Positions 54,231 to 63,382 are shown, counted from the stretch's first letter. The stretch: DNA of 64,000 bases from Nocardioides rubriscoriae (GCF_008087085.1 NZ_VIYJ01000001.1:496001-560000), one strand, 5' to 3'. Program-made: numbers and translations. Notes: generated by a model not told the origin, from the sequence alone.

Positions 54231-55093
54231 GCGACTTCACCCCGCTGCGCTCGGTCCTCTACATGCCGAGCTCCAACGCCAAGGCCCTCGAGAAGGCCAA
54301 GACCCTGCCGGTCGACGCCGTCATCCTCGACCTCGAGGACGCCGTCGCCCCCGACGCCAAGCCGGCCGCACGCGAGGCCGCGTGCGCTGCGGTGCGGTCG
54401 GGCGAGTACGGCCGCAGGACGCTCACGATCCGCGTCAACGGCCTCGGCACCGCGTGGCACGACGACGACATCGCCGCCGCAGCGGCCGCGGGACCCGCCG
54501 CGGTCGTCGTCCCCAAGGTCGGCAGCGTCGACGAGGTGCACGAACTGGTCGCCGCCATGGAGAAGGCGGGCGCGCCGGAGCACACCAAGCTCTGGGCGAT
54601 GATCGAGACGCCGGTCGCGATCCTCGACTGCCTGTCGATCGCCCGGGCCTCCGAGCGGCTGACGGTGCTCGTGATGGGCACCAACGACCTCGTCAAGGAG
54701 CTGTACGCCGAGCACGTGCCCGGCCGCGCCCCGATCCTGCCCTCGCTGCACACCGCCCTGCTCGCTGCCCGCGCGGCCGGCATCGCGATCGTCGACGGCG
54801 TCTACAACGACGTCAAGGACACCGAGGGCTTCCTCGCCGAGTGCGAGCAGGGCCGCCAGATGGGCTTCGACGGCAAGACCCTCATCCACCCCGGCCAGGT
54901 CGAGGGCGCCAACACCGCCTTCGCCCCGTCCGAGAAGGCGATCGAGGACGCCCGCGGGCTGATCGCGGCCTGGGAGGACGGCAAGGGCTCCGGCGTCGTC
55001 ACCTACAACGGCCGCATGGTCGAGAACCTCCACGTCGAGTCGGCCCGGCGCACGCTGTCGATCGCCGAGGCGATCGCGGCGCTCGAGGGCTGA
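54227..55093 (+). CDS. CoA-ester lyase (CitE / citramalyl-CoA lyase-like)
   Basis: The protein has 288 residues. LRSVLYMPSSNAKALEKAKT, ILDLEDAVAPDAKPAAREAA (metal-binding Asp/Glu), RVNGLGTAWHDDD, PKVGSVDEVHELVAAMEKAG, WAMIETPVAILDCLSIARA and GFDGKTLIHPGQVEGANTAF are all standard CitE-family motifs. Relatives are (3S)-malyl-CoA thioesterases and citramalyl-CoA lyases. Tight coupling with the larger malyl-CoA lyase-like enzyme suggests one pathway, for example glyoxylate/propionyl-CoA assimilation; no other pathway gene is nearby. Confidence 0.9.
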   Translation: MSDFTPLRSVLYMPSSNAKALEKAKTLPVDAVILDLEDAVAPDAKPAAREAACAAVRSGEYGRRTLTIRVNGLGTAWHDDDIAAAAAAGPAAVVVPKVGSVDEVHELVAAMEKAGAPEHTKLWAMIETPVAILDCLSIARASERLTVLVMGTNDLVKELYAEHVPGRAPILPSLHTALLAARAAGIAIVDGVYNDVKDTEGFLAECEQGRQMGFDGKTLIHPGQVEGANTAFAPSEKAIEDARGLIAAWEDGKGSGVVTYNGRMVENLHVESARRTLSIAEAIAALEG

Positions 55094-55110
55094 GTCCCAC
55101 CTGCCCCAGG

Positions 55111-55193
55111 ATTCACCGGCCGGCCGGTGAATGCATGACCGGGACGATGGAATTTCATCGTCCCGGTCGGGGCTTCACCGGCCGGCCGGTGAA
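55111..55193. repeat. Array of three palindromes, possible terminator/REP-like element
   Basis: TTCACCGGCCGGCCGGTGAA occurs twice (within 55112-55131 and at 55174-55193), each perfectly self-complementary. Between them a hairpin pairs GACCGGGACGATG with CATCGTCCCGGTC across GAATTT. It follows the CitE stop by 18 bp and precedes the P-loop gene. The first copy extends to a perfect 22-bp palindrome. Confidence 0.9.
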
Positions 55194-55264
55194 ACTTGGG
55201 ACGGATCGGGCACCGCCACCGAAAACCCCTCGCCCCCCACCACCGCGCCTGCTCGACTGATCCC

Positions 55265-55858
55265 ATGCACCTGGTGATGCTGTTCGGTCCGCCGGCGGTC
55301 GGCAAGATGACCGTCGGACGCGAGATCGCGCGGCTGACGTCGTATCGCCTGTTCCACAACCACGCGACGATCGAGCCCTTGCTGGGCGTGTTCGACTTCG
55401 GCACCCCGCCCTTCGACAGGCTCAAGAACGAGTTCCGCACGCGGGTCTTCCAGGAGGCCGTGGCTCACGGACTTCCCGGACTGGTCTTCACCGTCGTCTG
55501 GGCCCTCGACGACGCGAGCGACTCCGAGATCGTCGAGCAGATGATCGCTCCGGTGGTCGACGCCGGGCACCCTGTCGACTTCGTCGAGCTCTGGTCGAGC
55601 CAGGAGACCCGGCTCGCGCGCGAGGGCACGCCGCTGCGGCTCGAGCACAAGGCGTCCAAGCGCGACGTCGCCTGGGCCCGCGGCAGCCTGCGCGAGTGGG
55701 ACGGTCGCCACCGACTGAGCACCGGACCCGACCAGCCGTTCCCCTTCGCCGGTCGCTACCCGCACCTGCGCGTCGACAACGACGACCTGTCACCGGCCGA
55801 CGCGGCCGAGCAGGTCGTCGCCGGGTTGGGTCTTCCCCGGTCGTCCGCCCCAGGGTGA
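55265..55858 (+). CDS. P-loop kinase-like protein
   Basis: The protein has 197 residues. Walker A is FGPPAVGKMTVGREIARLT near the N terminus. The segment FHNHATIEPLLGVFDFGTPP followed by FRTRVFQEAVAHGLPGLVFT resembles AAA_33/shikimate-kinase-like small-molecule kinases. C-terminal: FPFAGRYPHLRVDNDDLSPA. The substrate is unknown; relatives are often annotated AAA family ATPase or chloramphenicol-phosphotransferase-like. ATG 55265 is separated from the palindromic array by 71 bp. Confidence 0.82.
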   Translation: MHLVMLFGPPAVGKMTVGREIARLTSYRLFHNHATIEPLLGVFDFGTPPFDRLKNEFRTRVFQEAVAHGLPGLVFTVVWALDDASDSEIVEQMIAPVVDAGHPVDFVELWSSQETRLAREGTPLRLEHKASKRDVAWARGSLREWDGRHRLSTGPDQPFPFAGRYPHLRVDNDDLSPADAAEQVVAGLGLPRSSAPG

Positions 55859-55895
55859 GCCAGGGCGCCCGCTGGGGCGGACGACCCGATCCGGG

Positions 55896-56759
55896 TCAGC
55901 CCCAGAGCGCGCGCAGCTCATCGACGTGCGCGGCGGCCTGGGCCCGACCGGCGCGCGCCGAGGGCGGGCGGGCGGCGGGATCGAGGACGTTCTTGCCGAT
56001 CGCGCGCAGCGAGGTGGCGTCGGGGGTGATCACGACGTGGCGTACGCCGAGCTCGGTGAGCTGCTGGGCCGCACTGCGGATCAGCCCGACCGAGCGGTCG
56101 AGCGGGGCTAGGACGACGACCGGGTCGCAGCCGGCCGCGAGGTCGGCGTTGGCGCCGGACCTGACTCCGCCGTCGATGAGGACCCGGCCACCGACCGGGA
56201 TCGGCGGGTAGACGCAGGGCACCGCGCACGACGCGTTGACGGCGTCCTCGAGTGACACGTCGGGGAACGGTCCACGAGGCCCGAAGGCGGCGAGCTCGCC
56301 GGTCGCGGCGTCGACCGCGGTGACCACGAGGTCGCGGTCGGGCCATTGGAGGCCACCGATGCGCTGGGCCACCTGCTGGTAGCGCTCGGCGACGGTCGGC
56401 GTCCGACCCTTGGCGCTCAGCGCCAGCGACTGCCGGCCGAGGATCCGACCGAACCGCTCGACGTCGCCGCGGGCCCGCAGCAGCGCCGCGGCGAAGCGCA
56501 GGGCCACCGACGGCCCGATCGAGGCCAGCGGGGCGGTGTCGCCCAGCTCGGCGGGCGAGAGCAGCTGGCGCCGGTAGAGCTCTTCGAGCCCGATGTCGGA
56601 GGTGATCTGCGCCCCCACGATGGAGCCCGCCGACGTGCCGACCACCCGGTCGGCGGTCGTGAGGTCGACCCCCGCCTCGGCCAGTCCGGCCAGGAGCCCG
56701 GTCTCCCAGGCGATCCCCGTGATACCGCCGCCGCCCAGGACCAATGCTCGCTCGCTCAC
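55896..56759 (-). CDS. Patatin-like phospholipase family protein
   Basis: The protein has 287 residues. The oxyanion-hole motif GGGGITG (residues 9-15), the nucleophile GTSAGS (Ser43) and the catalytic Asp in LIDGGVRSGANADLAAG form the patatin Ser-Asp dyad. It is likely a lipid acyl hydrolase (RssA/YlbK-like), cytoplasmic or membrane-associated, with no signal peptide. GTG start. It is a single-gene unit convergent to the P-loop gene. Confidence 0.92.
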   Translation of the reverse strand: MSERALVLGGGGITGIAWETGLLAGLAEAGVDLTTADRVVGTSAGSIVGAQITSDIGLEELYRRQLLSPAELGDTAPLASIGPSVALRFAAALLRARGDVERFGRILGRQSLALSAKGRTPTVAERYQQVAQRIGGLQWPDRDLVVTAVDAATGELAAFGPRGPFPDVSLEDAVNASCAVPCVYPPIPVGGRVLIDGGVRSGANADLAAGCDPVVVLAPLDRSVGLIRSAAQQLTELGVRHVVITPDATSLRAIGKNVLDPAARPPSARAGRAQAAAHVDELRALWG

Positions 56760-56854
56760 CGGGTCAGTGTGCCGGGCCTGTGGAGGACGACCGCGGGCGG
56801 TGTCCCGGTTCGACCAGGATCAGACCATGACGATGGATCCGGAGGTGGGGCACC

Positions 56855-57406
56855 ATGGAGGCCATGACGACGATGCCGAGGGCCGGCAGAGGGTTGACCG
56901 TTGCTGACCTGGACGGCTTCCCCGACGACGGGTGGCGCTACGAGCTGCTCGACGGAACCCTCCTCGTGAGCGCTGCTCCGTCGGTCGCACACCAGCGAGC
57001 CTCGCTGCGACTCACGCTCGTCCTGGCCGCAGCCTGCCCGCCTCACCTCGAGCTGTTGGCCGCACCGCTCGACGTCGTCCTGGATGACCGCACCCAGCTC
57101 CAACCCGACCTCGTCGTCGCCCCACGCGCCCAGTTCACGGCGGCGAACCTGCCGGGCGCCCCCCTGCTCGCCGTGGAGATCCTCTCGCCCAGCACCCGGC
57201 TGATCGACCTCAACCTCAAGAGGGCACGGTTCGAGCAGGCCGGCGCTGCGTCGTACTGGGTCGTCGACCCCGTGGAGCGGCGGTTGACCGCCTGGGAGCT
57301 GGTCGACGGCGACTACGTGCAGGTCGCCGACGTGAGCGGCAGCGAGTCGTGGACCGCGTCCGCGCCGTACGACGTCACGATCGTCCCCGCCGCCCTCGTC
57401 GGCTGA
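56855..57406 (+). CDS. Uma2 family endonuclease-like protein (DUF820)
   Basis: The protein has 183 residues. It shows LTVADLDGFPDDGWRYELLD, LQPDLVVAPR, LAVEILSPSTRLIDLNLKRA and WVVDPVERRLTAWELVDGDY, a PD-(D/E)xK nuclease core with its Asp, Glu and Lys. Uma2 proteins are abundant in cyanobacteria and actinobacteria and their role is unproven; a restriction-like or mobile-element origin has been proposed. GGAGG lies 9 nt before ATG 56855; ATG 56864 is an alternative. Confidence 0.88.
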   Translation: MEAMTTMPRAGRGLTVADLDGFPDDGWRYELLDGTLLVSAAPSVAHQRASLRLTLVLAAACPPHLELLAAPLDVVLDDRTQLQPDLVVAPRAQFTAANLPGAPLLAVEILSPSTRLIDLNLKRARFEQAGAASYWVVDPVERRLTAWELVDGDYVQVADVSGSESWTASAPYDVTIVPAALVG

Positions 57407-57425
57407 CGTCGACCGACCCGGCCCG

Positions 57426-57959
57426 TCAGGACAGCGGGCGCAGCTCGTCGGCGTAGGACACCGAGAAGCGGCGCATCACGCCGGAGTCGCTGACGGCGTA
57501 CTGGCCCATCCGCCACAGCGGGGGCGAGTAGGCGTGCAGGGAGACCGAGCCGTCGACGGCGCCACCCATCCGGTGGATGTGGTCGGGACCGAACGCGAGC
57601 GTGCGGCCGGCCCGGACGGTCTTGACCTGGGCCGCGCCGCCCAGGCGGGGTCGGCTCTCGGTGACGGCGCCGCGGGTGACGGCGACGGCGCCGGAGGAGG
57701 TGTCGTGGTCGTGCCAGCCGGTGTCGTCCTCGAGGTTCCAGCACAGCAGCCAGACGTCGATGTCGGCGTCGCGGTAGAGCGAGACGTAGTGGCGGCCGCT
57801 CGCGGGGTCGTGGTGGACGTGCTGCTCCCACAGGTCGGGGCGTGCCGCCAGCGCGCGGACCCAGGCGCGCAGCTCGCGCGAGGTCAGTGCGCGACCGGGC
57901 AGGGATGGCAGGTCGTCGCGGGTCAGGATGGTCGTCGCCGGGGAAGGAGCGAGCGTCAT
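57426..57959 (-). CDS. Cysteine dioxygenase family protein
   Basis: The protein has 177 residues, cupin. The metal-binding His triad is in TGWHDHDTSSGAVAVTRGAV and FGPDHIHRMGG. The sequence WLLCWNLEDDTGWHDH fits the bacterial thiol dioxygenases (cysteine or 3-mercaptopropionate dioxygenase). It oxidises a thiol to a sulfinate with O2. The ATG overlaps the stop of the amidohydrolase gene (ATGA), so the two proteins likely act on the same pathway. Confidence 0.87.
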   Translation of the reverse strand: MTLAPSPATTILTRDDLPSLPGRALTSRELRAWVRALAARPDLWEQHVHHDPASGRHYVSLYRDADIDVWLLCWNLEDDTGWHDHDTSSGAVAVTRGAVTESRPRLGGAAQVKTVRAGRTLAFGPDHIHRMGGAVDGSVSLHAYSPPLWRMGQYAVSDSGVMRRFSVSYADELRPLS

Positions 57960-58867
57960 CGGGTGCCTCCGTTGAGCAGGTGGTGGGGGTTGGACACGAA
58001 CAGGGAGTGCGAGAAGGCCTCGCCCAGGCCGGGGTCGCGCGGCTCGGCGTAGGGCCGGTCGGAGCCGTGGACGAGCGGGTCGACGCCCACCACCCGGACC
58101 ACGGCGTCGACCGCGCGCGGTCCGTAGGACGAGGTGTCGTAGTAGACGTGGCGGTCGATCGCGCCCAAGAGGCCGCCGCGGGCCGCGAGCCGCTCGTGGT
58201 GCAGGGGCGCGAGCCCGGCCAGGGCGACGAAGCAGACCCGCAGGTCGGGCAGCAGCGCCCGGCCGGCGACGTGCCAGGCGAACCACGCACTGGTCAGCTG
58301 CGCGGTGTACGACGTCAGCGCCGGCCACCAGCCGGGGAGGTCGGCCGTCGGCGCCGCGGGGGCCGGGCCGGGGTGGACCAGCACGGGGCGGCCGGCGGCC
58401 TCGACGACCGCGAGCACCGGCGCGAGCCGCTCGAGCGCGGTCGGGTCGAGCAGGGCGGTGGCCGGCACCTGCAGGCCGCGCACCGCGGGCTCGGACAAGG
58501 TGGCGCGCAGTGCGTCGAGGTCGGGCTCGACGAGGCCGACCGCGGCCCACAGCCCGTGACCGGGTCCGAGGTCGGCGGCGGTGCCGTGCCAGGCGGCCAG
58601 CAGCGGCGCGGCCTCGTCGGGGGCGAGGGTCTCGATGCCGAGCGGGCTCGAGAGCGCCAGCAGGGCCAGGTCGATGCCGTCGGCGGCGTCGAGGGTCCGC
58701 CGGTCGTCGAGGCCGTCGAGGACGCCGTCGTCGGGCGCCAGGGCGAACGCGGGCTCCCCGTCGAGGAGCAGGCGGTCATCGACGATCCGCGGCGTGCGGG
58801 ACCGTCGCCTGAGCTCCTCGACGAGGGCGTCCGGCCACGCGTGCTGGTGGACGTCGACGCGTGGCAT
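57956..58867 (-). CDS. Amidohydrolase family protein
   Basis: The protein has 303 residues. The metal site HxH is in VDVHQHAWPDALVEELRR, with VLVHPGPAPAAP, YYDTSSYGPRAVDAVVRVVG and the Asp of GSDRPYAEPRDPG. It resembles the amidohydrolase_2 family (decarboxylases and lactonases). ATG 58867 lies 7 nt after TATAGT, which has TTAACA 18 bp before it: a good leaderless promoter. It is coupled to the thiol dioxygenase gene; the joint substrate is unknown. Confidence 0.83.
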   Translation of the reverse strand: MPRVDVHQHAWPDALVEELRRRSRTPRIVDDRLLLDGEPAFALAPDDGVLDGLDDRRTLDAADGIDLALLALSSPLGIETLAPDEAAPLLAAWHGTAADLGPGHGLWAAVGLVEPDLDALRATLSEPAVRGLQVPATALLDPTALERLAPVLAVVEAAGRPVLVHPGPAPAAPTADLPGWWPALTSYTAQLTSAWFAWHVAGRALLPDLRVCFVALAGLAPLHHERLAARGGLLGAIDRHVYYDTSSYGPRAVDAVVRVVGVDPLVHGSDRPYAEPRDPGLGEAFSHSLFVSNPHHLLNGGTR

Positions 58868-58875
58868 GCCGATCA

Positions 58876-58907
58876 CTATAACTCGATCAACTTAGTCTTG
58901 TTAACAC
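58876..58907 (-). promoter_or_regulatory. Promoter of the amidohydrolase-dioxygenase pair
   Basis: Reading leftwards, TTAACA and TATAGT (58881-58876) are 18 bp apart, and ATG 58867 follows 7 nt later. The AT-rich stretch GATCAACTTAGTCTTGTTAA between the divergent genes has imperfect dyad symmetry (TCAAC/GTTAA) and may bind a regulator. Confidence 0.55.
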
Positions 58908-58927
58908 GGCCCACTAGCGTGTCGGTC

Positions 58928-59701
58928 ATGGCGTCCACCCTCGCGTGCATCGGACTCGACGTCGACAGCCTCGACACCCTCAACCTCCACCTCTCCGCGA
59001 TGCCGTCCTCGCTGGTCGGCCGCATCGGCGGCGTCGAGTCGGTGCGCTACACCGACGCGAGCGGCGCGCGGGTCGTCGTCGCCCTCGACCAGGACGGCGA
59101 CACGATCGACCTCGTACCGTCGTACGACGCGCGCCCCGGTGCCCAGCTGGCCGACCTCGGCCCGCTCGGCGCGGTCGTGCAGGCCGACGTGCGCGACGAC
59201 ACCGGCGAGGTCGTCACGAGGATGGCGGTCGACCTCGAGCAGCACCGCCACCTGACCGGGGTCGTCGGCGGGCCGCTGCGCGGGTCGGTCGTGGCGCTGG
59301 GCATCGAGATGACGGTGCACGCCGACGCTGCCGCGTTCGCCGCCTCCGACGACAGCGTCCTGGGCACCCCCGAGCCGGGCCAGGCGCCGACCCGGTGGGG
59401 TGCTGAGTCGTTCGTGTCCTACGGCCAGTTCGCCACCGAGGGCGACCCCGAGCCGACGGCGTTCCTCGCCGGCACCGTGATCGCGGCCGACACGCACACC
59501 CACGGCGTCACCGGCCAGGTCTTCCACGTCGCCCGGGTCCGCACCGTCGGCTTCGAGGCCACCGTCTGCCTCGCCGGGTCGGAGCACCCCGACGCCCCCC
59601 GGACCGGCAGCACGGTCGCCGGCCTGTGCTACCTCGTCGTCGACGTCCCCACCCTGTGGACCGTCGAGCCGCCCCGGCGCAAGAAGCGCTGGGGGCGCTG
59701 A
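58928..59701 (+). CDS. Hypothetical protein, about 257 residues
   Basis: It begins MASTLACIGLDVDSLDTLNL, suggesting a vicinal-oxygen-chelate-like half (ARVVVALDQDGDTIDLVPSY), then beta-rich segments (GAVVQADVRDDTGEVVTRMA, LRGSVVALGIEMTVHADAAA, FLAGTVIAADTHTHGVTGQV) and a basic end (PPRRKKRWGR). No definite family. No signal peptide. TAGCGT lies 7 nt before the ATG (leaderless), divergent from the amidohydrolase gene with a 60-bp gap. Confidence 0.7.
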   Translation: MASTLACIGLDVDSLDTLNLHLSAMPSSLVGRIGGVESVRYTDASGARVVVALDQDGDTIDLVPSYDARPGAQLADLGPLGAVVQADVRDDTGEVVTRMAVDLEQHRHLTGVVGGPLRGSVVALGIEMTVHADAAAFAASDDSVLGTPEPGQAPTRWGAESFVSYGQFATEGDPEPTAFLAGTVIAADTHTHGVTGQVFHVARVRTVGFEATVCLAGSEHPDAPRTGSTVAGLCYLVVDVPTLWTVEPPRRKKRWGR

Positions 59702-59717
59702 GACCCCCACCGACCCG

Positions 59718-60728
59718 CTACCCGCCGCGACGGATCCGCTCGTCGAGCCAGAGCTTCATGCTGCCGGCGACCCCGGCGACGTCGTGGACCAGCTTGCCGA
59801 GCGCGTCCTGCGATGCCGCGAACACCTCGGCGTACGACGTGGCCGCGTCCTTGGCGGCCTCGCTGACCTTGGCGTCGGCGTCGTCGGCGCGACGCGGGTA
59901 GGCGCCGCCGAGGACGGCGGCGTAGTCACCCGAGTCGACCCAGCGCCGCAGCTCGGCCGCGCGCACGACGGCGAACGGGTGAGTGGTGCGCTCGACGAGC
60001 AGCAGCTTGATGACGGAGTCGCGCAGGTCGCCGCTGTCGAGGTACTCGCGCCCCTGCTCCATGAACGTCGCCAGGTCGAGCTCGCCCATGAGGCCGCCGC
60101 TGGCCAGCTGCATGTGCGCGCGGATCGCGGCCGCGGGGTCCTGCGTGGCGAGCAGGCCGGCCCGGTCGGCGGAGAGCTCCGACTTGCGCGACCACTCGTA
60201 CAGCGCGGCGACGATCGCGCGGACGCCCAGCCCTCCGAGCGGGATCGAGCCGAGCACCCCGGTGAGGTTGAGCAGGCGGTCGAGCAGCGTGCGGTAGACG
60301 GCGTGGCCGCTGAGGGCGTGGCCGAGCTCGTGGCCCACGACGAAGCGCAGCTCGTCCTCCTCGAGCAGGTCGACCAGCGCCGAGCTGAGCACGATGATCG
60401 GCTTGCCGAGCCCGACGGTGAGCGCGTTGAGGGTCGGGTCGGCCCGCACGAACATCTCGGGGACCTCCTCGGCGTCCAGGACCCGGGCCGCGTCACGCAG
60501 CAGGTAGTGCAGCGTCGGGAACTGCCGCTCGTCGACGCGCACCATCGTGCCCAGCAGCAGCAGCCGGGTGGTGCGCTCGTTGACCAGGCCCGAGACCGCC
60601 TTGAGGACGGTGTCGAAGCCCTTGAGCCGGCGCAGCGCGACCAGCGCGCCACGGTCGGCCGGGTGCTCCCAGGCACGGGAGCTGATGCCGCTCAGGGTCA
60701 CCCGCGAACGGGTCGGCTGCGTCGTCAC
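59718..60728 (-). CDS. M48 family metallopeptidase
   Basis: The protein has 336 residues. The Zn site is HELGHALSGHAVY with a third ligand likely in the KSELSADRAGLLA segment. LNALTVGLGKPIIVLSSALV is typical of HtpX/M48 proteins, and hydrophobic stretches about it (LNLTGVLGSIPLGGLGVRAI) suggest membrane association. The role is probably quality control of membrane proteins, by family precedent. GTG 60728 lies 6 nt after TACAGT (leaderless). Confidence 0.9.
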   Translation of the reverse strand: MTTQPTRSRVTLSGISSRAWEHPADRGALVALRRLKGFDTVLKAVSGLVNERTTRLLLLGTMVRVDERQFPTLHYLLRDAARVLDAEEVPEMFVRADPTLNALTVGLGKPIIVLSSALVDLLEEDELRFVVGHELGHALSGHAVYRTLLDRLLNLTGVLGSIPLGGLGVRAIVAALYEWSRKSELSADRAGLLATQDPAAAIRAHMQLASGGLMGELDLATFMEQGREYLDSGDLRDSVIKLLLVERTTHPFAVVRAAELRRWVDSGDYAAVLGGAYPRRADDADAKVSEAAKDAATSYAEVFAASQDALGKLVHDVAGVAGSMKLWLDERIRRGG

Positions 60729-60755
60729 GCGGTCACTGTAGGTGGGGACGAGGTG

Positions 60756-61802
60756 TCACGCCGGGTAGACCTCGACCTCGGTGGCCTTGACGCTGAAGTA
60801 CGCCGCGGAGCCCGGCACGAGCTCGAGCTCGGCCGCCGCCGGCAGGGTGACGTCGGCGCTCAGGTCGCCCGCGCGGATGCGCACGAGGTCACCGAGCTGC
60901 TCGACGGTCGTCACCGTGACGGGTACGACGTTGCGGGGGCTGCCGTGCGGCGCGCTGCGGTAGACCGCGACCGCGGTCGGGCGGAACACCGCGACCACCG
61001 GCTCGCCGTCGACGGGCTGCTCGCCCACGACCAGGCCCGACAACGTGCTGCCGTCGTCGAGCCGCAGCGCGGCCTCGGACCAGCGGCCGACGACGAGGTT
61101 GAGCCCGGCAAGGCGGGCGGCGAAGGCGCTGCGCGGCCGGGTCAGCACTTCCCGGGTCGGCCCGGTCTCGACGACCCGGCCTCCCTCGACCACCAGCACC
61201 CGGTCGGCCAGCAGCAGCGCGTCGAGCGCGTCGTGGGTGACCACGACGCAGGTGCGGTCGGCCAGCACCCGGCGCAGGGTCTGGCGCAGGGCCGGCGTCA
61301 CCGCGACGTCGAGCGCCGCCATCGGCTCGTCGAGCAGCAGCAGGTCGGGCTCGGCGGCCAGGGCCCGGGCCACGGCCGCGCGCTGCGCCTGACCACCCGA
61401 GAGCTGCGCCGGACGGCGTCCGCCCAGGTCACCGACCCCGACCTCGTCGAGCCACCCCTGGGCGCGGGCGCGCGCCCCGGCCCGGGAGGCACCCGCGCTG
61501 CGGGGCCCGAACGCGACGTTGTCGAGCACCGTCAGATGGGGGAAGAGCAGCGGCTCCTGGGCCAGCAGCGCGACCCGCCGGCGGTGCGGTGCGAGGTCGA
61601 CCCGCGCTGCGGCGTCGTACAGGGTGCGGCCGGCGAGCTCGACGTGACCGCTGGTCGGGCACAGCAGGCCCGCCACGACCGAGAGCACGGTCGACTTGCC
61701 GGCGCCGTTGGGACCGAGCAGCGCGACGGTCTCGCCGTCGGCGACGTCGAAGGCCACCTCGACCCCACGGTCGGGCACGGTGGCGGTGAACGACAGGGTC
61801 AC
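60756..61802 (-). CDS. modC: Molybdate ABC transporter ATP-binding protein ModC
   Basis: The protein has 348 residues. Walker [18 protein letters not shown]-loop [13 protein letters not shown], signature [16 protein letters not shown], Walker [13 protein letters not shown] and switch [12 protein letters not shown] are present. A C-terminal TOBE domain (about 270-345: [20 protein letters not shown]) fits molybdate transporters. The GTG start overlaps the modB stop (GTGA). Confidence 0.9.
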   Translation of the reverse strand: MTLSFTATVPDRGVEVAFDVADGETVALLGPNGAGKSTVLSVVAGLLCPTSGHVELAGRTLYDAAARVDLAPHRRRVALLAQEPLLFPHLTVLDNVAFGPRSAGASRAGARARAQGWLDEVGVGDLGGRRPAQLSGGQAQRAAVARALAAEPDLLLLDEPMAALDVAVTPALRQTLRRVLADRTCVVVTHDALDALLLADRVLVVEGGRVVETGPTREVLTRPRSAFAARLAGLNLVVGRWSEAALRLDDGSTLSGLVVGEQPVDGEPVVAVFRPTAVAVYRSAPHGSPRNVVPVTVTTVEQLGDLVRIRAGDLSADVTLPAAAELELVPGSAAYFSVKATEVEVYPA

Positions 61803-62587
61803 AGCGCGGTCCGCCCCGTGCGGGCCAGTCCGATGACCAGCACCGCGACGACGACGAGCACGAGGGCGAGCGCGATCGCGGCGTCGGGGTCGGTCTCGCG
61901 CTGCAGGTAGATCTCGAGCGGCAGGGTGCGGGTGACGCCCTCCCTGCTGCCGGCGAAGGTGACCGTCGCACCGAACTCCCCGAGCGAGCGGGCGAACGCG
62001 AGCACCGCCCCGGACACCAGTCCCGGCAGCGCCAGCGGCAGCGTGACGCGGAGCAGCACGGTCGTGGGGCGTGCGCCGAGCGAGGCCGCCACGACCTCGT
62101 AGCGCTCCCCCGCCGTGCGCAGCGCCCCCTCGAGGCTGACCACGAGGAACGGCAGCGCCACGAACACCTGCGCCATCACGACCGCGAGCGTCGAGAACGC
62201 CACGGTCGTGCCGACCACCTCGATCGACTGCCCGATCAGCCCCCGCTTGCCGAACGTGTAGAGCAGGGCCAGCCCGCCGACCACCGGCGGCAGCACCAGG
62301 GGCAGCAGCACCAACGACCGCACGACCCCCTGACCCGGAAAGCTGGTGCGCGCCAGGACCAGCGCCATCGGCACCCCGATCAGCACGCACACCACGGTGC
62401 TCGCGGTCGACGTGCGCAGGCTCAGCAGCAGCGCCGTGCGCGAGGACTCCGAGGTGATCAGCCCCCAGAAGTTGCTCCAGTCGACCTGCGCGACGATCGC
62501 CACCAGGGGCAGCAGCACGAACAGCGCGCCGACCAGCGCCGGCACCAGGACCCACCGTGGCAGCCCGACCGCACGCGCACCGCTCAC
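61799..62587 (-). CDS. modB: Molybdate ABC transporter permease ModB
   Basis: The protein has 262 residues with about six TM helices. The permease-ATPase coupling motif is in [20 protein letters not shown], with [20 protein letters not shown] and [20 protein letters not shown] typical of ModB/CysT-type permeases. It starts at GTG, 21 bp after modA's stop, and is coupled to modC. Confidence 0.92.
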   Translation of the reverse strand: MSGARAVGLPRWVLVPALVGALFVLLPLVAIVAQVDWSNFWGLITSESSRTALLLSLRTSTASTVVCVLIGVPMALVLARTSFPGQGVVRSLVLLPLVLPPVVGGLALLYTFGKRGLIGQSIEVVGTTVAFSTLAVVMAQVFVALPFLVVSLEGALRTAGERYEVVAASLGARPTTVLLRVTLPLALPGLVSGAVLAFARSLGEFGATVTFAGSREGVTRTLPLEIYLQRETDPDAAIALALVLVVVAVLVIGLARTGRTAL

Positions 62588-62608
62588 GCGCCAGAACCTA
62601 TCCGGCTC

Positions 62609-63367
62609 CTACGGCGCACCGAACCCCGCGTCGGCGAGCACCTTCTGGCCCTTGTCGCTGAGCACGAGGTCGACGAACTCACCGGCGAGGTCGGCGTGGT
62701 CGCTGCCCTTGACCGTGGTGATGGGGTAGGTGTTGACCGCCGAGGACGACTCGGGGAACTCGATGCCCTTGACCGTGTCTCCGGCGGCGAGCACGTCGGT
62801 GACGTAGACGAGGCCGGCGTCGGCCTGGCCCGAGGTGATCTTGCCGAGCACGTCGGTCACCGACTGCTCCTCGCTGACCGGGTCGAAGGTGAGGCCGGCG
62901 GCGTCGGCGACCTTCTGGGCCGCGGCCCCGCACGGCACCTCGGGCGCGCAGAGCACGAGGTCGACGTCGGGCCCCGCGAGGTCCTGCAGCGTGGCGACGC
63001 CGGCCGGGTTGTCCGGCGGGGTGGCGATCTCGAGGGTGTTGGTGGCGAAGTCCTGGGGGTCCTGGCCCTGGTCGTCGGACCCGACGAGCTTGTCCATGTT
63101 GGCGGTGTCGGCCGAGGCGAAGACGTCGGCGCCGGCGCCGCCCTGGATCTGGCTGACCAGGTCGGAGGAACCGCCGAGGACGAGCTCGACGGTCACGCCG
63201 TCGTGCGTCTCCTCGAAGTCGGCCTTGAGCTGCTCGAAGGTCTTCTTCAGCGAGGCCGCGGCGTAGACGGTGAGGGTGGTGTCACCGTCGTCGTCACCGC
63301 CGCACGCGACGAGGACCGGCGCCAGGAGCGCGAGGACAAGGGCTGGGAGCAGTCGGCGCGAGAGCAT
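62609..63367 (-). CDS. modA: Molybdate-binding lipoprotein ModA
   Basis: The protein has 252 residues. The signal peptide has a lipobox LVAC (ALVLALLAPVLVACGGDDDG). The binding-protein core shows TLTVYAAASLKKTFEQLKAD, LVLGGSSDLVSQIQGGAGAD, VFASADTANMDKL and a C-terminal PITTVKGSDHADLAGEFVDL, as in ModA, which binds molybdate or tungstate oxyanion. ATG 63367 is chosen because GGCAGG lies 9 nt upstream; ATG 63376 abuts that sequence. Confidence 0.92.
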   Translation of the reverse strand: MLSRRLLPALVLALLAPVLVACGGDDDGDTTLTVYAAASLKKTFEQLKADFEETHDGVTVELVLGGSSDLVSQIQGGAGADVFASADTANMDKLVGSDDQGQDPQDFATNTLEIATPPDNPAGVATLQDLAGPDVDLVLCAPEVPCGAAAQKVADAAGLTFDPVSEEQSVTDVLGKITSGQADAGLVYVTDVLAAGDTVKGIEFPESSSAVNTYPITTVKGSDHADLAGEFVDLVLSDKGQKVLADAGFGAP

Positions 63368-63382
63368 GGTCACCATCCTGCC

